Origin: Branchiostoma floridae
Taxonomy: Eukaryota > Chordata > Leptocardii > Amphioxiformes > Branchiostomatidae
Length of the DNA: 64,000 bases
Direction of reading: 5' to 3'
Assembly (NCBI RefSeq): GCF_000003815.2
Contig: NC_049979.1
Span: 27,956,249 to 28,020,248 of the forward strand
A model generated the notes under the pieces. The model had not been told where the DNA came from. It did no database searches and saw only the letters and a list, made by a program, of their open reading frames with translations. The translations under genes were made by a program, and so were the position numbers. Position 1 is the stretch's first letter. Every line of letters starts with the position of its first letter. This document shows, one piece after another, positions 44,201 through 53,100 of this stretch.

Positions 44201-44517
44201 ATGCTATGGTCTTATTTCTCTCTGCAGTCTTTCTGTTAATAGGATCGAGGATGTCTTTAGAAAAGCTTATGTTTTGTCAAAATGGTTTAACATTGACCTT
44301 GAAAAGCTTGCATGTAGTATATTAGGAAATTTACCGGAAATTCTTATTGCCGTCTCAGGTCTTCTTCTACAACTTGGCCAATTGTGAAACCGCGAGTCGT
44401 CAGCTGAAGAAGCGAGGGTGCCAGTTCAAGGATCACCTGACCAAGACCTTCCGCTGGGACTTTGACGCCGAGCAAGATGACGATGCCCCTGTGGTTGTGC
44501 ATCTGGGAGAAACTTGA
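23288..44517 (+). CDS. AAR2: AAR2 splicing factor homologue, 5 coding exons
   Basis: AAR2 is a chaperone-like factor for U5 snRNP assembly that binds the C-terminal RNase H-like and Jab1/MPN regions of PRPF8 and holds it until Brr2 loads. Coding exons: 23288-23398, 24836-24978, 41260-41758, 42497-42694, 44359-44517. They total 1110 nt, or 369 aa (human 384). Signature blocks: [11 protein letters not shown] (27-36 region), [35 protein letters not shown] with [51 protein letters not shown] near the end. The exon 3 acceptor is ambiguous by one codon (41260 or 41263). Intron 2 is 16.3 kb because of a 15.9 kb transposon ending about 70 bp before exon 3. Intron 4 contains a 701-bp assembly gap. The coding sequence is nevertheless complete. 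Confidence 0.96.
23520..23680 (-). mobile_element. tRNA-like SINE fragment
   Basis: The minus strand reads CCAGTAGCTCAACTGGTAGC (A-box like) and CCCTGGTTCAATCC (B box). The body has GACGCAAAATGAGGGTCC. Related copies lie at 51830 and 58600. Confidence 0.55.
23940..24550. repeat. Diverged tandem repeat, about 155-170 bp period, 4 units
   Basis: The core TGACTTGAAATTTGGCACA / TGACATGAAATTTGGTACA recurs at about 23985, 24137, 24305 and 24463, each preceded by CCTCGTTTTACAACC-like text and followed by an AT-rich spacer with GCGATTTTTGGCCATTTTTTG. It lies in AAR2 intron 1. No coding potential. Confidence 0.7.
25141..25330. repeat. Hairpin-family repeat, interrupted by the transposon
   Basis: Contains CAGTTACTCAAGCAACTG and TTTCAGGTAGAATCCACTAC as in the other members (46740, 58475). 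It ends exactly where the transposon left terminus begins, and the rest of the repeat is not obvious on the right side. Confidence 0.55.
25431..27236 (+). CDS. Transposon accessory protein, N-terminal part with SWIM-like motif
   Basis: The main frame runs 26394-27236 (ATG at 26394). A small first exon may lie at 25431-25456 (ATG GAG CCA GAA..., then TTG|GTAAGT). Joined to acceptor GCTGAG|TATGAG at 26393 it keeps frame. The protein contains [20 protein letters not shown], a C-x2-C-x7-C-x-H cluster resembling SWIM-type zinc motifs, followed by a Lys-rich and Gln/Asn/Thr-rich linker with two copies of [17 protein letters not shown] motifs bind DNA or protein in transposases and other nuclear factors. 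The frame stops at 27234-27236, just before the nuclease frame. Confidence 0.65.
27253..29199 (+). CDS. YqaJ/lambda-exonuclease-like nuclease with two PHD fingers and a Ulp1-like protease
   Basis: About 648 residues, opening without an ATG (first ATG 27295). N-terminal nuclease: [17 protein letters not shown] in [20 protein letters not shown]-x-K in GEVKCP, and [10 protein letters not shown] match the conserved D, E-x-K and Q motifs of the YqaJ recombinase fold. Then PHD 1 (MCFCRGQ ... CPHC) and PHD 2 (ICLCKAK ... CKSC), both with C4HC3 spacing. The C-terminus has GHWV, VNLYDSL, and [12 protein letters not shown], the His-Asp-Gln-Cys order of C48/Ulp1 SUMO-type proteases. Inferred role: transposon accessory factor that processes DNA ends and acts on chromatin or SUMO conjugates. 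An intron from about 27167 to 27275 (AAG|GTTACA to TTGATTCAG|CC) would join it in frame to the SWIM part. AATAAA lies at 29657. Confidence 0.8.
   Translation: MALSLIQPYADEFVMSSRDIPVVSELFDPDNLDLQYHELLPKCLEVNIDLSESQINTIEKDTRTQAKGPGFFRHRAGRIGASVSGAVYHSNLAQPPQSILKSICYPHLYKVNTKATRHGCDQEEAAIKAYETYMNGKHVNFQIKKCGVFISKEHPYLHATPDFLVSCDCCGIGCGEVKCPISVPDCDFDQYVKNKSAFLEKVDGVFKLKKTHNYYHQVQQQLFVLSERKYCDFVVCVWDKNRNAHIVSNRIKPDTEHSNMVLFKLQAFWRICILPEMLGRWYTRKCDVPVKVPDSNAMCFCRGQMSEDDVSCSNPECPYGQFHRTCLGIDGVSLRKIWYCPHCSRLPELRQAGRKSKKKESGPSPVSQAALLCNTICLCKAKPALGEKLLECHNVECKQGRYFHLSCLGMKRLPNNAKTTWQCKSCKQRKTAPKTSKGKRAKPVSVVSVSDTSSDEYDDVVITNETSAPLDKYCTLSNLGESDYDIVRDPNGWLTGEIVHSSQVLVRQVNPAMEGLQRPALGPARNFDVVSGDCIQILHTGQGHWVCVSTLDCVHGKVNLYDSLYHDVVSQEVEEQTNSLLGGNLVSLDYVPVQQQTNSSDCGVFSVAFATCLALDIDPRNVMFDVPRMRPHLLTCLKAGSITMFPTL
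29325..29608. repeat. Three direct repeats of about 97 bp
   Basis: Units begin GATCAGAGTTGCAAAATACTG at 29325, 29420 and 29521 and share TCATTCTACTAGTTTGTAGC and GACAACCTCAGCTTTCA. They lie in the putative 3' UTR of the nuclease gene, upstream of AATAAA at 29657-29662. Confidence 0.9.
29657..29662 (+). terminator. Polyadenylation signal, nuclease gene
   Basis: AATAAA 458 bp after the stop codon, followed by a T/G-rich stretch (CTGTTTTCTTGCC). Confidence 0.5.
29907..30252 (+). repeat. Left 346-bp inverted arm with TTCCTGCAGGAA array
   Basis: The outer 160 bp are AT-rich unique sequence. The inner part (30075-30250) is a chain of the 12-bp palindrome TTCCTGCAGGAA, with spacers such as GCGTTTTT. 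Every unit is self-complementary, and the arm also pairs with 39034-39379. The array is open in several frames ([15 protein letters not shown]) but is not a gene. Confidence 0.95.
31996..32300. other. Stretch without a recognised feature inside the nested element
   Basis: With the neighbouring 30253-31995 this is non-coding sequence in which I see no conserved frame. Short direct and inverted similarities occur (CACCTCTGTGCTTAACGGTGCACACACC near 31507 and GGGTGTGCACCGCTAA near 32171). It may be a decayed element. Confidence 0.3.
32510..32640 (+). mobile_element. tRNA-derived SINE, copy 3
   Basis: Reverse complement of the 4888 and 5155 copies: GGATTTGTGATCAGGCTGC, GGTTTGAATCCTGGGAGT, TTCTGTTCTACTCGCCCCTC. 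Confidence 0.6.
32703..32965. repeat. Decayed inverted repeat with poly-C/poly-A centre
   Basis: Arms at 32703-32760 and 32819-32873 share AAGCTTGTACGGGCTAGACG and GGAATATACACCGG in opposite orientation. AAGCTTCCCAGAGAGGCCGG then recurs in direct orientation at 32796 and 32947. hAT copy A is inserted at its right edge. Confidence 0.6.
32973..34096. mobile_element. hAT-type non-autonomous element, copy A
   Basis: Inverted ends AGGGTCTGCATG and CATGCAGACCCT. The flanks GGTGAAGG and CGTGAAGG form an 8-bp target duplication with one mismatch. Subterminal TAACGCTTAACGGTAAATTCA units are repeated at both ends. The interior repeats CTGGACC-TCTGAAA-GCCATTT-CTGCATTTT. No coding capacity. Confidence 0.8.
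34393..35625. mobile_element. hAT-type non-autonomous element, copy B
   Basis: Same family and orientation as copy A. The left end is AGGGTCTGCATG; the right end is CATGCAGGCCGT, with two changes. A perfect 8-bp target duplication CACAGAAG flanks it (34385-34392 and 35626-35633). It carries an extra internal segment relative to copy A. Confidence 0.88.
35685..35770 (-). mobile_element. tRNA-like SINE fragment
   Basis: On the minus strand it has CCCAGGTTAAAATCCTGGGAG (B-box region) and GCTTGAGTGGTAAATGTG (A-box region). No functional tRNA fold. Confidence 0.4.
36820..37140 (-). mobile_element. LINE C-terminal remnant
   Basis: The minus strand reads [23 protein letters not shown] as part of one frame, with a C-x2-C...H...C-x2-Y arrangement found after the reverse transcriptase of many LINEs. 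The frame then breaks and resumes in text like [18 protein letters not shown]. Related to the scrap at 3020-3335. Confidence 0.55.
37141..39033. other. Non-coding interior of the nested element
   Basis: No gene seen. At about 38140-38340 there is text related to the repeats at 3360 and 6165 (GTGTTACAGTGTCATAACTAAC, CCTGGCTATATGCTAAT). The rest is unclassified AT-rich sequence. Confidence 0.4.
39034..39379 (-). repeat. Right 346-bp inverted arm with TTCCTGCAGGAA array
   Basis: Reverse complement of 29907-30252. The only difference noticed is TGATGCACAG (left) versus TGATGTACAG (right). Its outer end is 41 bp from the transposase stop codon. Confidence 0.95.
39421..41064 (-). CDS. THAP-domain DDE_Tnp_4 transposase
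   Basis: 547 codons from ATG 41064, uninterrupted. It starts with a THAP zinc-binding domain: CIIVGC, a Trp in [17 protein letters not shown], then the proline motif in WTPTLN (about residues 4-92). A basic linker and four RESKTSETQ-type 9-residue repeats follow (about 203-238). A helix-turn-helix region ([20 protein letters not shown]) precedes the catalytic domain. Acidic residues are visible in VIIDCF, VLADRGF and IHVERVIG, which would be the D-D-E triad of IS5/Harbinger-like transposases. It should bind the transposon ends and cut and rejoin DNA in the nucleus. It faces the nuclease gene tail to tail and lies on the strand opposite to AAR2. A domesticated HARBI1 or THAP gene is the alternative, but the matching inverted termini argue for an active-type transposase. 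Confidence 0.92.
   Translation of the reverse strand: MVLCIIVGCGSRSDRNSDREKISFFSIPKVVSNQGVEHEELTVERRRLWIAAISRGDTTTKDILQTERVCGRHFVSGRAAPVWDRYNVDWTPTLNLGRKEYAYVEEGTKEKLQKKVGERAVRAKERTKRGAEQRVEAAAKRTPQNPTGYRLQDIDLTKVEDVPLDVEMADLTISSEEPGPVETLTTELPYVFSSKPVSRESKTSETQRESKTSETQRESKTSETQGESKTSGTQTDEFQYMFGEPCYQAPNKDFYKSDEKVRFYTGLPSYEVLMVIFDHVAPFVTRKSQSLDSFQELMIVLIKLRLNVPLQDLAYTFQVSLATVSRIFSTWIVALDTRLSCFVSWPEREDLWRTMPMCFQYAFGRKVTVIIDCFEVFIAKPTNLLARAQTFSNYKQHNTIKVLIGITPQGSISFVSEAWGGRTSDKFLTENCGFLDKLLPGDTVLADRGFTIDESVGLKQGKLVIPAFTKGKAQLDPIDVEKSRGIASVRIHVERVIGLLRRKYTFLQGTIPTDYLVCRESEVPLIDRIIRVCSALVNFCPPIVPFD
42708..42770. repeat. Hairpin-family fragment
   Basis: Contains AGACATCCAGGTAATAAGAT and GTTACTCAAGCAACTG, the left half of the family seen complete at 58475. 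Confidence 0.5.
42947..43647. other. Assembly gap (701 N)
   Basis: A run of N inside AAR2 intron 4. A hAT-like end (CAGGGCTCGAAAT at about 42773) points into it and a hairpin repeat flanks it on the right, so the missing sequence is probably repetitive. Confidence 1.
43648..43865. repeat. Inverted-repeat element of the hairpin family
   Basis: Arms AATGGTCAGATGTTTCAGATAGCATCCATT and its complement near 43800-43835, with inner inverted AGTGACACTGAAGA blocks (43688 and 43785). The end reads ATATCCAGTTGCTTG. Its left side is cut by the assembly gap. Confidence 0.65.
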
Positions 44518-44721
44518 CCTTGTTCGGATGCCCAAGGTCACTGGAAATATCCTGAACTTTCACTTCATGATGAAACATTCCAACTATTCACTTTTATTTT
44601 GACTAGCTTGAGCCATTTGTTAGTTTTAATGATGGAAAAATATGACAAAATAACCTTGTAAATAAGCTAGATTAATGGAATCTGCAAAACATACAGGCTA
44701 CAACTTAATGGGGGTAGTGTG

Positions 44722-44727
44722 AATAAA
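44722..44727 (+). terminator. AAR2 polyadenylation signal
   Basis: AATAAA 205 bp after the AAR2 stop codon, with a T-rich stretch downstream (CTTGACCTCGTTTATTT). Confidence 0.6.
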
Positions 44728-45009
44728 GAGCTAAATTGAGTGGCGTGCTTCTTGACCTCGTTTATTTCGAGCTACATTAGAATTTACAAATTGAATGTAA
44801 ATTCTCTTCTTCCTGGAGTCCAAAGAATGTTACTGTTACAAATGATCATCTCACCAATAAGCATTGTGCTTAGCAAAATTTTGGCCTACCAACAGTACTA
44901 TCTTGAAATGTATTGAAATTATAAGAGACATACAATGGCAGAACTTTTGCACACAATTTGAATACTCAGAAAAAACATCTTTACAAAGTAGGGATATTTG
45001 ATCTAGTCA

Positions 45010-45205
45010 GAAGCATGTATAGTCCAGTGGTTAGTGGCCCTGCATCTGGACTAAGAAGCCGTGAGTTTGATTCGTTCACCTGACATGCACACTAGTCTAC
45101 AGGAAAGGGTTGCAGTCCTTAGGACGGGACGTTAAGCCATGGTCCACTGTGCCATGGTGCTTGTTTGTCAAAAGAGCTAGGGGAATTTTCCCTGGTACAA
45201 TGATC
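45010..45205 (+). mobile_element. tRNA-derived SINE
   Basis: A-box-like AGTGGTTAGTGG and B-box-like GAGTTTGATTC, then a body with AGGACGGGACGTTAAGCCATGG. The GGACGTTAA block resembles the tail of the 5S-derived element at 11340. Confidence 0.55.
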
Positions 45206-46003
45206 TTCTCTGTTACCACCATTGGAAGAATAGCTTTTAGCGAGCTAAACTGGATTGAGATGACGATTACTTTTTTTTTGCCACATGCTGTAAATGTTGT
45301 ACATTTGTAATTAAAAATGCTTGCTTTACTGAAATGGCCTTTTGTATGTGAAATCTATTTTCCATACATTTCTATTTGAAACACATTGCCTAGATCTGTG
45401 TTAAATATATGACCTAATGGTTTCAAAGTGAAAAACAGAACAGAAAACCCACAATATGCAACATGTCCACAAAATGTGTGCAGGTATTTATTGCTTGTGA
45501 AGACATAATAATACAATACAGACTAGGTGTCTGTACTTTTTTGGAACAGTCCTTTTTAGGAAATGTGTCGCAACTTGGAATGTTGTAATCTTGATGTTTT
45601 CTTTCCCAATCAGAGATTTGACAAAAATGAGAAATATCCAGTCTTCATCATATTTCTTGTATATAATTCTGCCTTAGCATTATGTGTTCAGTAGCCTCTA
45701 ATATGATCAAATCAAACTGCACATTTACAAAGAGTATATCAGCACAATCATATATCAACATTGTACAATACCACTCAAATTCAAGTTCTAATAAAAGCTA
45801 AATTTACAAAAGTGGCTTGAAGTTGAAAATACACATCATAATGAATAACGATCGATTAGTATACTACATATCCATTACAAACATGATCTTAGACAACCAA
45901 CAGATACTTTTAAGACATTTTGAATCATCTATGATAGAATATGATCTATTCAAGGAGATTTTGATAAAATCTTGCTCTATATTTATCCTGATGACATTGA
46001 GTA

Positions 46004-46418
46004 CAGTCAAACCTGTCCAAGTGACCACCTCTTCAAACGGAACACCTGGTCGTTGCAACCTTTTTTCCTCGCTACCTTTTCAAGACGACCACCTGCCAGG
46101 CCAGACCAATGCGGCCACCAAAATTGGGACAGCACATGACCAAATCCCTGCCCATTATGACTGCGTCAAGCTTGAGGTGTCATCGATTTTCGACCACTGT
46201 GATTTTGTGCCAAAATCGTCTGGTTTGTGCGGACTTTGACACCTCGATGACAATTTTCTTTGAGTGCATGGGCTTGTTATTTACCATTGAACACAACTGA
46301 AATCATTTAAACAATGCCTCGAGCATGTTGTGAGTTGATACTCTTCGAACCGACCACCTGTCCAAGACGACAATATTTGCCTGCTGCCCTGGGTAGTCGT
46401 CTTGAGCAGGTTTAACTG
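46004..46418. mobile_element. TA-flanked mariner/Tc1-like non-autonomous element
   Basis: Ends CAGTCAAACCTGTCCAAG and CTTGAGCAGGTTTAACTG are inverted with few mismatches, and TA flanks both sides (46002-46003, 46419-46420). The interior repeats GACCACCTGTCCAAGACGAC-like text. No transposase frame. Confidence 0.7.
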
Positions 46419-46739
46419 TATTGTGGCACATTTCACATTTACCCCGTATGCTCCAGGTCCTTGAAGGTGCGGTAAATGTACGTACAGTTAATCACTATCC
46501 AGTTAATCTTCAGTTGTTCCCTGTCTTGCGAGGGTTAGACTAAAAGCCCAGATCATCAGTTTTACTTTGGTGAATGTTGTACCCCCCTCCCCCCCAAAAA
46601 ACTCAACAACAGAAGCATGTACATGTACAACATTGCAATAATGACTGGTGTTGATCTGATTGCACTGGATATATTACAAATGCCTGAACAGATTTTAAAT
46701 CCTACAGTGCTCAAAACTACAATACATACATTATTCACG

Positions 46740-47105
46740 TCGATGAAAGTTAGACATCCAGGTAATAAGATATGCCAAAAAGCAACTGGGTATGATCTTG
46801 GAAACAGTCAGACATTTCAGACAGCATCCACTGTCTTTCATCAGAAACGCAGATTGAAAAGCAGATTTTATACCCAATTATTCAAATTGGCAAAACTCTT
46901 GCTCTTCAACAGATCTACTCAGTGCCATTGATGAAAGGTATATGTACAATATATATGTATAGTACCGCCAAATTTTGCAAAATTACTAGAAAGGACATTC
47001 TGCAAAACTTGATGTGTATTTCGCTGCCTGTACTGTAGTGGATTCTACCTGAAACGTAAACCATTTTCAAAATCATCTCTAGTTGCTTGAGTAACTGCTT
47101 TGTGA
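46740..47105. repeat. Hairpin-family element
   Basis: Left AGACATCCAGGTAATAAGAT...CAGACATTTCAG and right CTACCTGAAACGTAAACCAT...CTAGTTGCTTGAGTAACTGC are inverted halves of the same family, separated by about 200 bp. Confidence 0.6.
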
Positions 47106-47162
47106 CATACAAAATGTACATTATTTACCCCAGCCAGAGTAATTATGTCATTCGCTAACACC

Positions 47163-50100
47163 CTACACATAGACTTGCTGACTGGCCAGCGCATCTGTGA
47201 AGGGTGTGACCAGGTTGGCTGTGGCAAAGTTGAAGATGAGTCCAAACGTGATGGAGATGGGGAGAGCAGGCAGCGCCTTCTTGAAGATCGCTAACAACAG
47301 CAGGGTCAGACACAGGCCCTAATCAACAGCAGAAAGAACATGATAAATCATAATCTGTCCATCCTTGTACACATTTATAATTTGATTATAACATATGGCA
47401 TCATCTAGGAACCTCAACCATGCAAAGAAAAAAAAGACAAAAAAAAATAACATCTTCGTGAAATCTATCATAGTTGTCAGGAAGGTTAAAAAATAACTAC
47501 ATACCAATTACCAATTACAAATACATACTATATTACATACCAAGTAAGGTTAAGTTCATCACAGACCATGTGAGACTAGGTGTCTAGAGATTGTTGCCAT
47601 TTTTTTACACAATGAAGGGTAAATGTGCTCAACATAAAATAAAGTATATTGAACACGCCCATAAAAAGGACACATTTTTATATTGAAATAAATGAGAAAC
47701 AGAACCACAGTCCATAAGGTATTTATACAAAGGAATAAAATAGGCTGCTCAGAGACATACAATTGTAGGTCGGATATTCAATGTGAATACACAATGTCAT
47801 GTATAAGATGGTGACTTACGATAAGAATGGCCACAAAGCAGGCTAGGGTTGTGTTCCAGTCCCCGTTGGATGAAGCCTTCCCAACAAGAACACTGTAGAA
47901 GATGAAGTCTCCCAGTCCCAGCTTTACACCCCCTTCAAACAAAAACAAGAAGATGGACAGTTATTAAAAGCTGTTTATATCATCGAAAGAAACCATTCCA
48001 TAATACATTCAAAAAAAGATTCTGCTTCTTGCTTGCTTCCTTAAAGTGGAAATTCTATTATTCAAGTATTTTCTGTATAGGACCTCAATACATGTCAGGT
48101 GGAACATTTACAAATACAAATTATGCAAGCATGGACCTCCTTTGCATAACAAATACAAGATTGCTACAATTCATCGGCGTAGTAAATGATAGGAATTTCA
48201 AACTTGATCTAGGCATAGATAATGTAACTGTCATTTTCATAATTTAACTTTTTCAAAGAGGTATGTGGTTGCTGAACTCTTGTTGGAGAGGATGGCTCCA
48301 AGTCTATGACTTACTTTCTTCCTCATCTTCGTCTTCTTCCATCTGTTGTTGTTGTTGTTGTTGATTCCCACTAGGTGACAATCTCCCGTTAGACAGATTC
48401 TGCGCAGCTTGCCGTGCGTCCTCGCTGTTTACGGAGGCATCGGACGCGTTCCCGCCCCTGTTCGGTCGGCGAGTGGGCTGGAATCCGCGGGACTCGTTCC
48501 AGTCTGGTCCGAACCCTCCCTCCTCCTCACCACCTACAGCACCTGCTGGGGCTGGGGTAATGCAGCACATAAGAGACAGTGAAATTTCCTTCTATGTTTA
48601 CTTTATGGAAGGGAAACATAGTGTTTTTGCACTGTATCTTCCCCCTCTTCCATTCATGTCAAACCATAGATTCATGCAAAAGGCAGGTGCTGAACCCCTG
48701 ACAATATACCATCACCATTGCCCTTGCTGATTTAGTACTAAGGCCATGTTGATTTGATTATATGGATGACATCCAAAAAGTTTTCAACCGTGCTGTAAGT
48801 CGTATAAAGCAGCTGCAAATATATGCTGCAAATTGCAAGAAAAAATATCAGAAAGGTCATAGAATGCAAACATCAATTCAAAGGTCAAAGACGAAGAAGA
48901 GAAAGAAAAAACGGAAATAATTTGTTGTTTGATATTGGCATACCATCCTCATACTAGTATTTATTCAAGTTTCCTGACCACTTAGGTTTCATATTGAAGG
49001 CAACATCTTTTTTGGCCAAACTTTTTTTTATTCCCACGTTCGCTCATCAGTTTTGGGGTTCCCAGAGGATGTCATCCATATAATCAAATTAACATGGCCT
49101 GATGTGGAAAAGACAGATGTAGTTGATACCTTTAATGGCACCAGCTTTTCTCTATAATACACACAGGATTGGCAAGGATCAAAAGGGAACTATGCTGATT
49201 AGATGCAAATCATCACCATTTGTTCACTAATAATTCACTACAACTGGATAAAACTTCTAGACCTAAAAAATGAAAATAACAATAAAAACTGAAAGATCGA
49301 AAGCTAAAGATCAGAGTTTTATCCAATGGTAGCAAATTATTTAGACTGTAGAAGTGGAGAGAACTATTTCAGGGTGAAGTGTATATGATATATGTGTATA
49401 CGAGCGTGCCTGAGTCAAAAGCGTCAGCATCGTCCCCTGTGCTCCCAGCTTCATTATCGAGGAGTCTAAAACCACCTGCGGCCTGGGCGTCGCCCTCGGC
49501 ACGCCTCTTCTTCTTCTTTTTCTTCTTCTTCTTGGCCTCTGGGTCGGAATCCGCCATGCCCACGAACCACATCATTGTAGCTGGGAGGAAAGACAAAAAG
49601 GATTACATCCATACACAATTAGGAGTGGTTCACTACAAAACACTGTGACTGTGTAATAAAGCTGTTATCCAAATGTCCAGTAGTAGTAGTAGTAGTAGTA
49701 GAGTCATACAGTCCAGTCATATGTAGTAAAAGACTATGTTCAGCTTACAGTTCATATCAATATAATTAACAATAAATAAAAGGATATGGAGAGAAGAAAT
49801 CACAGAGTATCAGTATCAAACATAACTGACTGATCGTTTTTTGCATAGGAAAAGTTTGCTTGTATACTTTGCACATTTTACCAACAAAACATCTTCATAG
49901 CTATATACAACATGTTTACATGTGGACCAGGGGTGGGCTGCTCTTAGCTAAAATGATTTTATTAGCGGCAGTAATGTACGTACAGGAGTAGATGAGCGCG
50001 GGAAAGATGGGCTCGTTCCTCTCCTGGGCTGTCTCCACCAGAACCTTCAGGGGACCTTTGGGGCACAGCACTGCAACAAGGTCTGTGGAACATAGCAGAT

Positions 50101-53100
50101 TTAACATATAGTCAGCACATCATTGTACAAGGATAACCATTGTGGCCAGTTTTTGGTGGTCCCTTAGATCTTTTTTCTTAGTGTGGCAAAGTCATGTGGC
50201 AAGTGACACAGACTTGAGTCATTAAGGAGGGTTTTGGCGAATCCTCCACCTGAAAATGGGGATCCAAATTGTAGCATAAGGATCCAAATCACAGCATAGG
50301 GATACAAATCATAGCATAGGGGATACAAATCACAGCATAGGGGATACAAATCACAGCATAGGGGATACAAATCACAGCATAGGGGATACAAATCACAGCA
50401 TAAGGGATACAAATCACAGCATAGGGGCCCCTAATGCTCAACAACTGTACTGGAGAGAACCTAGAATGTGTAAATTAAAATTTCCCAAACTTACAAAATA
50501 GCACTTATACAAAACATCTCTAAACACTACTAAGCTGGAAGTCATACCATATAGTGAGATGGCCCCCAGAATGAACCAGGTAGTCCAGTCAGGCAGGTAC
50601 TTGATGAAGACCAGCGCCATGAGAGCGGAGATGACGATGAGGTAAGCCTGCTGCAGCAGCAGGGGGCCTTTCCAGTGGATACACACCATCCCCACCGCTC
50701 CGAAGTTCCACATCACGATGGCCAGGGTGATGTAGTCACAGGGGATGTTGTAGGCCTGGAGGACCTCACTATAGTAAGGGCAGATACCAGAGAAGGTTGT
50801 TAAAGAATCCCACAAAGCTCATTCAAAAGTACTGTAAATGCATTTAAGTTTGTGGAGAATTAATTCGGTGGTTTTAATTTCGTAGTAGGGCCATGCACTG
50901 TAGTCTCTTACTGCCATGGAAAAATATTTGCGGTGGTTTTAAATTCGAGGTGAAGCAGCCACTGCAAAAACCGAGAACATTAAACCACCGCAAAAGTTTC
51001 TGCATCTACGGTACTGTATTCCCAAATACACATCACGATGCCCAGGGTGATGTTGTATGCCTGGAGAACCTCACTACGTGAGGGCAAGGTACTAGTACCA
51101 AAGAAGATTGTTAGAGTATCCCACAAAGCTTTGCAATACACATTTAGAAGCACTGTATTCCCAAGTACACATCCCAGACGGCTGGACTGTGAGCAGTAAG
51201 CATGTAGAATTGCCAACCCCTACCGGTGTCTGTAAACTTGTTTAGATACAGGTCTGGACCTAAACTCCTGGTGTACCTATGACAGAACAAGCTAAAGCAC
51301 TTGTGGGCACAATTTTTATTTTATTTCGTTTTATCAAAGTAAATCTGATTCAGCAATCACAATTCCTTTTCTTAAGGTCACACCTATTCAATTTGTTGTA
51401 CATTTGAAGATAAAAACAGTAAAACTATCCTCACCCCAGATATATGTATGCAAACAGGAACAGCAACATCAGTGAGGACAGGATCAGCCAGCCATGGATA
51501 AACTGTAAGAACAAAAGTATCTTTAATATAATCTCTATGCACAGCATTGCACAAGCAACCAAGGATGTTATATCATAAACATATTACATTCCGCTGTATA
51601 GCTAGATCATTGTTCACAATACCTTAGTCTGAATCTTTTTTACTACATTTCTAGCCTGCAGAATTGTCGTGTACATTTCTACGTGCAATTGAATTCTGCT
51701 AGGTATTTTGAGTTCTGTATAGTACAGAATTGTCTCTTGGTGACACTATTGTTTAGTTGTAACCTCTGTAGTGTGTAGTAGCACATACATGTAGGTCAGT
51801 AAGTTTGCTGTTTCAGTAGCAGGGTATATTTTTACAGCAAGGGGTTGCTAGCCCTTCCCCTTTAACGTGTGGCACCTCCTCATAAATGAGACCCCATTTC
51901 TATGTCCCTTCCAAAAGATAGGTGCAGCCCCAACAGAGATGCCCTTCCAATGATTCATACCAGGGTCACCCAGTTACCAAACTGGAACCAGGAGCTCAAC
52001 TGTGAGAGCTGCTACCACTAGGGCTACTGAAACATTCCTCCTTGCCGACACTAGCACTTCCTTCAGCCACACAGGAGTACTACTTCAAAAATCAAACTTA
52101 CCAAACTACTGCAAACTAGTGTCTTCTTTGATGATTACTTCTGTTTGTTTGCTTCTGTGATCTATGTGTTCAAACTAACGCCTGTAGATTTAAGAACTCA
52201 CCTTGTAACACCTGTACTTGTACAGGATGACCAGGAAGACAGTCATGACTAGGATGACCCCAACCATGATGGCAGCGTTGGCCAGGGAGTCGCCAACTTT
52301 GCTGGCTGTGGACGCGCCTTCCTCGTGGAAAGGTGTGTAGATTCTGGAAACAATAGGTCATAAGATCGTCCACCATTTATTTACAACATTAAGATACATT
52401 TTGTATCTAGATATCTTTTACCAATATTTTATATTGCTATTCATTTCATATCTAAAACTCAACCAAGTTATCATGTTACATGTTGGCATAACAAAATTTA
52501 CAAATCTGCAAGGACAGATATACTACGTGGTAATCAGTCCTTGAAAAAAAAAATCAATTTTTCAATTTCTCTATCATGTTTCCAGGACACTGTCCAATGT
52601 TCCATTATCATACCAAGTAAACATGAGATTGTTGTTTCATTCAATAACTTCTTGACAATCCTGAGCAGTAACTGACTAAGCTCGTTCACCATTTCAAATG
52701 GGGATACGCAAGTTCAAAGGTAAAGGCTCCTGACCTGCAACATTGTCACAATTTGCCTAACATTGTCCAGACATTTGAAGTTTGGTACCAACCAACCTTG
52801 GTGCCGGACAAATGTGATTGTCCCTCGACGTGGAACGTGGTGAACACTGCGTGGATTCTGGCTTCCACGCCCATCCTGAAGCTCATTTGTAGTCACCTGA
52901 AAGAAGAAGCCCCTCTCCTTTCGGTGACGTGCGCACTCTCGGCTTGCATAATCCTCAGTTCTTCACAACCCGTTCTGGCGACCATCCCAGGGTGGGAATA
53001 GTCAGATGCAGCACCCCAGCAGTACTATTTTGGGCTGGGTTTCACCACGTTCCACGTCGAGGGACAATTACATTTGTCCGGCACCAAGGTTGGTTGGTAC

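Larger units (their letters stand above)
44518..47162. other. Convergent intergenic region between AAR2 and presenilin
   Basis: No gene seen. It holds the AAR2 AATAAA (44722-44727), a tRNA-like SINE (about 45010-45205), a TA-flanked element (46004-46418) and a hairpin-family element (46740-47105). No clear presenilin polyadenylation signal was identified. Confidence 0.6.
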
